NCBI GenBank assembly: GCA_036502165.1
Contig: DASXZC010000554.1
Span: 1-10,117, forward strand
Direction of reading: 5' to 3'
Origin: F-183 sp036502165
GTDB taxonomy: Bacteria; Acidobacteriota; Terriglobia; Bryobacterales; Bryobacteraceae
Length of the DNA stretch: 10,117 nucleotides
How positions within the stretch are numbered: the stretch's first letter is position 1; the number at the start of each line of letters is the position of its first letter. Positions 5,692 to 10,117 of this stretch are shown here, in pieces. The notes under the pieces were generated by a model. That model was not told the DNA's origin, did not search any database, and worked only from the letters and a program-made list of their open reading frames with translations. A program made the position numbers and the translations under genes.

Positions 5692-7821
5692 ATGGGACAC
5701 AAACCGATTAAATATGTAGAAAAGGCCGTCACAGTCGCGGCGCAGTGCGCATGGTTCGTTTACGACAAGGTCAATTCGATCAGTCCGAACGCGTCATTCA
5801 CGCCCAAGTGGTCGGATAAGCCCTTGTTGAAGTCCTGGGAAAAGGTCAAGCCGAAGATGGGATGGCCGCGCGAAACCGACTCGCTTTGTCCGAAATGCGT
5901 TCCTGAAATCCGCCAGCAGATCCTCGATGGCAAGGTTCCGGTAGAGATCCTGCGCAACGAGAAGGTCGGCGAAATCAAGGCGCAGATCGTCGAACGCGAC
6001 GGCAAGATCATCATGGTGAAGGAGTGCGCCATTCACGGTAAGTTCGAAGACGTGATGGCAATCGACCCGGCATTCTTCCGCCACCTCGAGGAGTCGTTCC
6101 CCGGCCGCGACATCCGGGCGCACAACGACGAGAAGCTCCACAATCATGGATCCTCGACCATCACCCATGGCCGCGGAGCCGTTCTCACTGTCGATTTGAC
6201 GAATCGCTGCAACATGATGTGCGACCCGTGCTTCATGGACGCCAATCAAGTCGGATTCGTGCACGAACTGACCTGGGACGATATCAAGACGTTGCTCGAC
6301 AACGCTGTCTCGATCAAGCCGCGCCGCCAGATGTCGGTGCAGTTCTCAGGCGGCGAGCCGACGATGTCGCCGTTCTTCCTCGACGCCGTCCGCTACGCCC
6401 GCAAGGTTGGTTATCAATCGGTGCAGGCCGCGACCAACGGTATTGAATTTGCGAAGTCCCCGGACTTCTGCCGCCAGGCCGCTGAAGCCGGATTGCGTTA
6501 CGCCTATCTCCAGTTCGATGGAATCGGAAACGAAGCCAATTCGCACCGCGCCGTCGGCAACCTCTTTGATGTGAAGTTGAAGGCGATCGAGAATCTGCAC
6601 TCAGCGGGCGTCGACATCGTCCCGGTCATCACGATTATCAATGGCGTGAACAACGAGCAGGTTGGAGCGGTGATCCGCTTTGCGCTCGACAATCCGAAGA
6701 AGATTCCGTTCCTCTCGTTCCAGCCCGTGTCCTTCACCGGGCGCGACGAAGCGATCACCGACGAGCGCCGCCAAGCGCAGCGCTACACGCTCAGCCATTT
6801 GGCCCACGACGTCAAGAATCAGGTCGGCATCGGCGAGCCCGCTCGCGACTGGTATCCCATCTCCGCGATGAGCACGTTCTCTGACTTCGCCGATCTCGTC
6901 CACGGTCCGGAAGCGGATTGGGGCCAAATTAGCTGCGGATGCCATCCGAACTGTGGCATCGGCATGGTCGTGATGTGTGACAAGGAAACCAAGGAATCGG
7001 TGCCGCTCACGCAGTTCCTCAACACTGATCAACTGATGCGCGACGTCACGAAGTTGAATGACGGAGCCCGCAGCCCGAAGATGTCCGCATACGGCATCAG
7101 CCTGGCTTTGCTGCGCAACTACAACCCGTTCCAATCGCCGACGCACTTCAAATTGACCGACCTCGTGGCGAAGTTTGACAAGTTCGCCGGCATGTCGAAG
7201 AAGGCGCAAAAGGGCGGCTACGGAAAGGTCACGGCCGACCGTACGCGCGCCGACATTGAACAGCGCCGCAAGGATCGTTGGAACTTCCTGTTCATCGCAG
7301 GCATGTGGTTCCAGGATCTGTTCAACTACGACTTCCGCCGGACCGAGCAGTGCATCATCCCCTACGCCACGCAGGACGGTGAGATCTCCTTCTGCGCTTA
7401 TAACACTGGCGTGGGCTGGCGCAACATCATCGAGAAGATGCACATGACGGCGACGTTGACCAAGTGGTACGACGAGCACGGCCGGCACGAGATCGTCGCC
7501 GGTGGCAAGAGCGTGAAGCTCGAGAATCCGCACACGGATTACGTGGTTCTGCGCGCAGACGACGTCAACCGCAAGCGCCAAACGGATCTCGACGAAGCGG
7601 GCATTGCGAAGACTGCTCGTGAAGAAAAGACTCGCCAGCGTGACGCAAAGATGAAGACGAATGCCGAGAACGCACAGATGGCGAAGCTATATCGCCAGGT
7701 TGTATTGAAGGAACCGGAGACACCGGGCCTCGTGCAAATCGGCGGCGCCAACGGCGGTATTGCTCCCGCGCCGAAGCCGGTTGAAAAGAAGAACGAAGAA
7801 GTCGGATCGTTCGGCGACTAG
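5692..7821 (+). CDS. Radical SAM protein of the tetraether / membrane-spanning lipid synthase (Tes/Mss, MJ0619-like) type
   Basis: The protein has 709 residues. The radical SAM core carries C173-x3-C177-x2-C180 (TNRCNMMCDPCFM) for the SAM-binding [4Fe-4S] cluster and GGEP at 220-223. Further cysteine sets resemble archaeal Tes-like proteins: C66-x2-C69 with C112-x2-H115 before the core (a rubredoxin-like metal site is plausible), C415/C417/C421/C429 (SCGCHPNCGIG), and C554 with C568 (FCAYN) near the end. NGVNNEQ, FQPVSFTGR and YLQFDG also fit this family. Tes/Mss enzymes couple lipid tails through C-C bonds at the membrane; that role here is inferred. Residues 1-60 and a charged, low-complexity tail (about 620-709, rich in K/E/R then P/G) look like lineage-specific additions. 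ATG at 5692 is preferred to TTG at 5686 because AAGGAAG lies 8 bases before it. The gene is monocistronic, with its own terminator. Other COG1964-type functions remain possible. Confidence 0.85.
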   Translation: MGHKPIKYVEKAVTVAAQCAWFVYDKVNSISPNASFTPKWSDKPLLKSWEKVKPKMGWPRETDSLCPKCVPEIRQQILDGKVPVEILRNEKVGEIKAQIVERDGKIIMVKECAIHGKFEDVMAIDPAFFRHLEESFPGRDIRAHNDEKLHNHGSSTITHGRGAVLTVDLTNRCNMMCDPCFMDANQVGFVHELTWDDIKTLLDNAVSIKPRRQMSVQFSGGEPTMSPFFLDAVRYARKVGYQSVQAATNGIEFAKSPDFCRQAAEAGLRYAYLQFDGIGNEANSHRAVGNLFDVKLKAIENLHSAGVDIVPVITIINGVNNEQVGAVIRFALDNPKKIPFLSFQPVSFTGRDEAITDERRQAQRYTLSHLAHDVKNQVGIGEPARDWYPISAMSTFSDFADLVHGPEADWGQISCGCHPNCGIGMVVMCDKETKESVPLTQFLNTDQLMRDVTKLNDGARSPKMSAYGISLALLRNYNPFQSPTHFKLTDLVAKFDKFAGMSKKAQKGGYGKVTADRTRADIEQRRKDRWNFLFIAGMWFQDLFNYDFRRTEQCIIPYATQDGEISFCAYNTGVGWRNIIEKMHMTATLTKWYDEHGRHEIVAGGKSVKLENPHTDYVVLRADDVNRKRQTDLDEAGIAKTAREEKTRQRDAKMKTNAENAQMAKLYRQVVLKEPETPGLVQIGGANGGIAPAPKPVEKKNEEVGSFGD

Positions 7822-7837
7822 CCCCTTGTCAAAATCA

Positions 7838-7874
7838 AAAAAGAGAGTGCGCCGCCATGGCGCACTCTTTTTTT
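7838..7874 (+). terminator. Rho-independent terminator of the radical SAM gene
   Basis: AGAGTGCGCC (7844-7853) and GGCGCACTCT (7859-7868) form a perfect 10-bp stem around a GCCAT loop, followed by a run of seven T residues (7868-7874). The A-run before the stem lengthens the pairing through a G-T wobble and gives a U-tract on the minus strand too, so it could work in both directions. It starts 16 bases after the stop codon. Confidence 0.92.
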
Positions 7875-7904
7875 GCGCGCTGTCTATGCGGGATACCGGA
7901 AACC

Positions 7905-8038
7905 ATGAGAAGATATGCGATCGTTCCCGATCTCCCTGGCTGCATCACGACCGGAAGACGGTGGAAGAGATCGAAGAGAACATTCGCGAGGCCATCGAAC
8001 TTCACCTCGAAGGCATGATCGAAGACGGTAATCTCTAA
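7905..8038 (+). pseudogene. hicB: hicB-like antitoxin remnant (frameshift plus internal deletion)
   Basis: From the ATG at 7905 the frame reads MRRYAIVPDLPGCITTG, which matches the start and the PDLPGC hallmark of HicB-family antitoxins. The frame is then wrong, but one base over, from 7955 to the TAA at 8036-8038, it reads KTVEEIEENIREAIELHLEG..EDG, the classic continuation. One missing A in the run at 7955-7956 explains the shift. HicB proteins normally have a dozen or so residues between the first strand (YAIV) and the second (Y-x-VPDLPGC); here they are joined directly, so an internal deletion is also likely, and the protein ends early at EDGNL. No hicA is visible on either side. A sequencing error could account for the single base but not for the missing segment. 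Confidence 0.75.
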
Positions 8039-8121
8039 GAGAATAAATGCGCGAGTCCTTCGGGCACACCCCTTTCGTTTGCTACCCTCCTTGAGAGGCC
8101 GCGAAGGGAGATAACGACCGG

Positions 8122-9489
8122 ATGGAAGGCACCCTATACTCGCCAGGAGATCGTGTTAGCGACTATGAAGTGATCGAAGTCCTCGGAGCCGGTGGCTTCG
8201 GGCAGGTCTATAAAGTCCGCAATACATTATCCGATCGCGTCGAGGCGCTGAAGGTTCTCATCCCCAGCCTCTTGGGCGACGCCGCTTTGACTGAGCGCTT
8301 CATGCGCGAGATCAAGGTGCAGGCCGCGCTGCAGCATCCGAATATCGCAAGCCTCCTCGGGGTTCAGAGGCAGGACAACCGGATCCTGATGTTCCTCGAA
8401 TACATCGATGGCGTCACCCTCGATAAGGCGCTCGATCGGAACCGGCTGTCGCCCGGAACTACGGCCGCGATCATTGCGCAGGTGCTCAATGCGCTAGGTT
8501 ATGCGCACGCCGCGGGTGTGATCCATCGGGACGTGAAGCCGGCGAACATCATGATCCAAAAAGATGGCCGCGTCAAACTCATGGATTTCGGAATCGCCCG
8601 CGCGGGGCAGGACCGCAAGCTTACTTCGACCGGCCAGGCACTCGGATCCCTCCATTACATGTCGCCTGAGCAGATCAATGCTTTGCCGGATATCGATGGA
8701 CGAACCGACTTGTATTCGTTGGGGATCGTCATGTATCAGGCGATCACCGGCACGAAGCCGTTCGATGGACCCAGCGATTATTCGATCATGGCCGGGCATT
8801 TGAGTACGCTGCCGACGCCGCCGATTGCGCTCGACGGTTCGGTGCCGCGGATGATCAACGATGTCGTTCTTCGGGCCGTCGAAAAGAATCGCGATCTGCG
8901 CTTCCAGTCGGCGCAGGAGTTCAGGCAGGCGCTCGACTATGCGATGAACGGGCAGTATCCGATGATCGAGATCGCAATGGCGCCCACGTCGCCTTCGCCG
9001 ACTGCTTCGGCGCCTACGGTCTCCATGTCAGTTCCTGTACCGCCATCCGCCGACACGGTCCCGACCGTGAAGATCCCGCATGCGCCGCCGCAGTATGCCC
9101 CGACGGTTTCGCAGAACTTCTACCAGGGACCTCCGCAGCAGCAGTCCGCCGTCATGAACACCCTCACGCAACATGCGCTGAGGACTCAGTATGGCTGGAA
9201 ATCCCCAGTCTCCGCCGGCATCCTGGGATTCTTCATCTCCTGGGCCGGAGCCCTGTATGTGGGCAAATCAGCCATGGCGTTCCTGCTGTTTTGCGCGGAG
9301 ATCGCAGTCGGAACGGTGGGCTGCGCGGCGAGTTGCAGTTCGCGCCATGGAACCGGCATGGGCGGCTGGCTGCTCTTCGAAATCCCCTTCCATTGCTTCA
9401 CAGCATGGCAGTGTTTCAAGTGGGCGACGCTGCGCAATGCGCAGTTGGGAATGCAGCCAATGCCGCCACAGCAGATGTACCGCCAGTAG
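8122..9489 (+). CDS. PknB-type serine/threonine protein kinase with C-terminal membrane segments
   Basis: The protein has 455 residues and all kinase hallmarks: glycine loop GAGGFGQVYK (22-31), ATP-binding K44, helix-C E63, catalytic loop HRDVKPAN (D137, N142), DFG (155-157), GSLHYMSPEQ and DLYSLG. The kinase domain spans about 15-270. A linker rich in Pro, Ser, Thr and Val (about 285-350, with TVPTVKIP and APTVS) follows; its Thr residues could be autophosphorylation sites. The C-terminus has hydrophobic segments at about 363-380 and 384-402 and a weaker one near 412-430, with cysteines in the loop between, reminiscent of a TM2-like module. No PASTA or other known sensor domain is seen. It phosphorylates Ser/Thr on unknown partners, probably at the inner membrane with the kinase domain in the cytoplasm. 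The ATG at 8122 follows AAGGGAG (8104-8110), a slightly long spacing of 11 bases. No operon partner is evident. Confidence 0.92.
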   Translation: MEGTLYSPGDRVSDYEVIEVLGAGGFGQVYKVRNTLSDRVEALKVLIPSLLGDAALTERFMREIKVQAALQHPNIASLLGVQRQDNRILMFLEYIDGVTLDKALDRNRLSPGTTAAIIAQVLNALGYAHAAGVIHRDVKPANIMIQKDGRVKLMDFGIARAGQDRKLTSTGQALGSLHYMSPEQINALPDIDGRTDLYSLGIVMYQAITGTKPFDGPSDYSIMAGHLSTLPTPPIALDGSVPRMINDVVLRAVEKNRDLRFQSAQEFRQALDYAMNGQYPMIEIAMAPTSPSPTASAPTVSMSVPVPPSADTVPTVKIPHAPPQYAPTVSQNFYQGPPQQQSAVMNTLTQHALRTQYGWKSPVSAGILGFFISWAGALYVGKSAMAFLLFCAEIAVGTVGCAASCSSRHGTGMGGWLLFEIPFHCFTAWQCFKWATLRNAQLGMQPMPPQQMYRQ

Positions 9490-9557
9490 CGCGGATCCCT
9501 CCTCCTTCTTTCGTTACAGTTGTGATAACATCCAGCCGTAGATTAACGAACCCTAAG

Positions 9558-9571
9558 GAGGGGTTCCCCTC
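9558..9571 (+). promoter_or_regulatory. Inverted repeat covering the ribosome binding site of the EF-G-like gene
   Basis: GAGGGG-TT-CCCCTC is a perfect 6-bp-arm inverted repeat that ends on the base before the ATG at 9572. As RNA it can fold as GAGGG/CCCUC around a GUUC loop. It contains the 3' half of the Shine-Dalgarno sequence AAGGAGG (9555-9561), so folding would compete with ribosome binding. Whether it regulates is inferred. Confidence 0.45.
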
Positions 9572-10117
9572 ATGAGAGTCTACGAAGCCTCTGAAATCCG
9601 AAACGTGGCCCTCGTCGGCCATGGACACGCGGGCAAGACGAGTCTGGCCGCGGGTCTTCTCTACACGTCAGGAGCCAGCAACCGCCTGACGCGGGCCGAC
9701 GAGGGCAATACCATCACCGACTTCGACGAAGAAGAAGTCAGCCGTAAACTCACCATCTCTACCTCACTCGCTTACGCCGAGTGGAAGAAGAATAAGATCA
9801 ACCTCCTCGACACGCCCGGCTTCAACATCTTTGTACAGGATGCGAAAGCCTCGATGATCGCCGCCGATGGAACACTCATTCTCGTCGATGGCGTCGCCGG
9901 AGTCGAAGTTCAAACCGAAAAGGTTTGGGACTACTCTGAAGAATTCAAGCTTCCCACCGCATTTTTGATCAACAAGCTCGACCGTGAGCGGTCCGATTTT
10001 GCGCGTGCCGTCGAGAGCATCCAAAAGTTCTTCGGGCGCCAATGCGTCCCCATACAGATCCCCATCGGATCCGAACGCGAGTTCAAAGGCCTCATCGACG
10101 TGATCGAGATGAAGGCG
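9572..10117 (+). CDS. fusA: Elongation factor G-like translational GTPase, N-terminal part (3' end outside window)
   Basis: The first 182 residues of a translational GTPase are present and open to the window edge. The P-loop is GHGHAGKTS (16-24), switch I contains EEEVSRKLTI (T61), G3 is DTPG (80-83) and G4 is NKLD (134-137), all in the order of EF-G. The P-loop reads GHGHAGKT instead of the GHIDAGKT of classical EF-G, and the region before switch I is divergent. This suits the second, EF-G-like paralogue that many bacteria carry beside the main one, so the symbol is only approximate. EF-G proteins move tRNA and mRNA through the ribosome using GTP; paralogues may act in recycling or in other ways. 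The start is well supported by AAGGAGG 10 bases upstream. No strong promoter is evident in the 82 bases after the kinase gene, so co-transcription with it is possible. Confidence 0.9.
   Translation, partial: MRVYEASEIRNVALVGHGHAGKTSLAAGLLYTSGASNRLTRADEGNTITDFDEEEVSRKLTISTSLAYAEWKKNKINLLDTPGFNIFVQDAKASMIAADGTLILVDGVAGVEVQTEKVWDYSEEFKLPTAFLINKLDRERSDFARAVESIQKFFGRQCVPIQIPIGSEREFKGLIDVIEMKA

Noticed and set aside
6601..7581. Minus-strand open frame of 326 codons inside the radical SAM gene
   Set aside because: It is antisense to conserved cysteine motifs of the real gene and has no recognisable motif.
1..10117. CRISPR arrays, rRNA or tRNA genes, insertion sequences
   Set aside because: No regularly spaced repeats, complete cloverleaf, rRNA-like stretch, or transposase with terminal inverted repeats was found by eye.

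Overview
The window most resembles a chromosome segment of an Acidobacteriota bacterium, probably of the Solibacter/Bryobacter type. The reasons are the high GC content, a long Oar-like TonB-dependent receptor with an N-terminal carboxypeptidase-regulatory-like domain, a bacterial PknB-type kinase and a large radical SAM protein of the tetraether/membrane-spanning-lipid synthase type. The taxonomic call is an inference from gene content and protein style; no rRNA gene is present.

Layout. (a) 1-284, plus strand: the 3' end of a dienelactone-hydrolase-like alpha/beta hydrolase. It overlaps tail-to-tail by 8 bp with (b) a LacI-family repressor on the minus strand (277-1284). (c) 1285-1612 is a divergent control region. 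It holds a promoter for each direction and two LacI-type operator-like 14-mers that share 12 of 14 bases: one abuts the repressor start codon, the other lies over the predicted start point of the receptor transcript. (d) 1613-5050, plus strand: an 1145-residue TonB-dependent outer-membrane receptor, closed by a strong terminator (5079-5108). (e) 5109-5691 is a decay zone. It has a small conserved-hypothetical gene (5132-5470), the overlapping 5' stub of a nucleotidyltransferase-like gene, and, facing it on the other strand, what looks like the 5' stub of a serine recombinase. Both stubs end at about 5470, as expected of a deletion scar. (f) 5692-7821, plus strand: a 709-residue radical SAM protein, followed by a strong terminator (7838-7874). 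(g) 7905-8038: a broken hicB-like antitoxin remnant. (h) 8122-9489, plus strand: a serine/threonine kinase with a proline-rich linker and C-terminal membrane segments. (i) 9572 to the window end: the GTPase domain of an EF-G-like translation factor whose Shine-Dalgarno sequence lies in an inverted repeat.

How the genes may work together. The repressor and receptor look like one ligand-responsive uptake unit, in which the repressor controls both itself and the receptor. The radical SAM gene is a single transcription unit between terminators; by family resemblance it may join lipid tails into membrane-spanning lipids, a hallmark of many Acidobacteriota. Its two flanks each carry remnants of toxin-antitoxin-like accessory genes, so this part of the chromosome has seen insertion and loss. 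The kinase and EF-G-like genes are probably separate housekeeping or signalling units.
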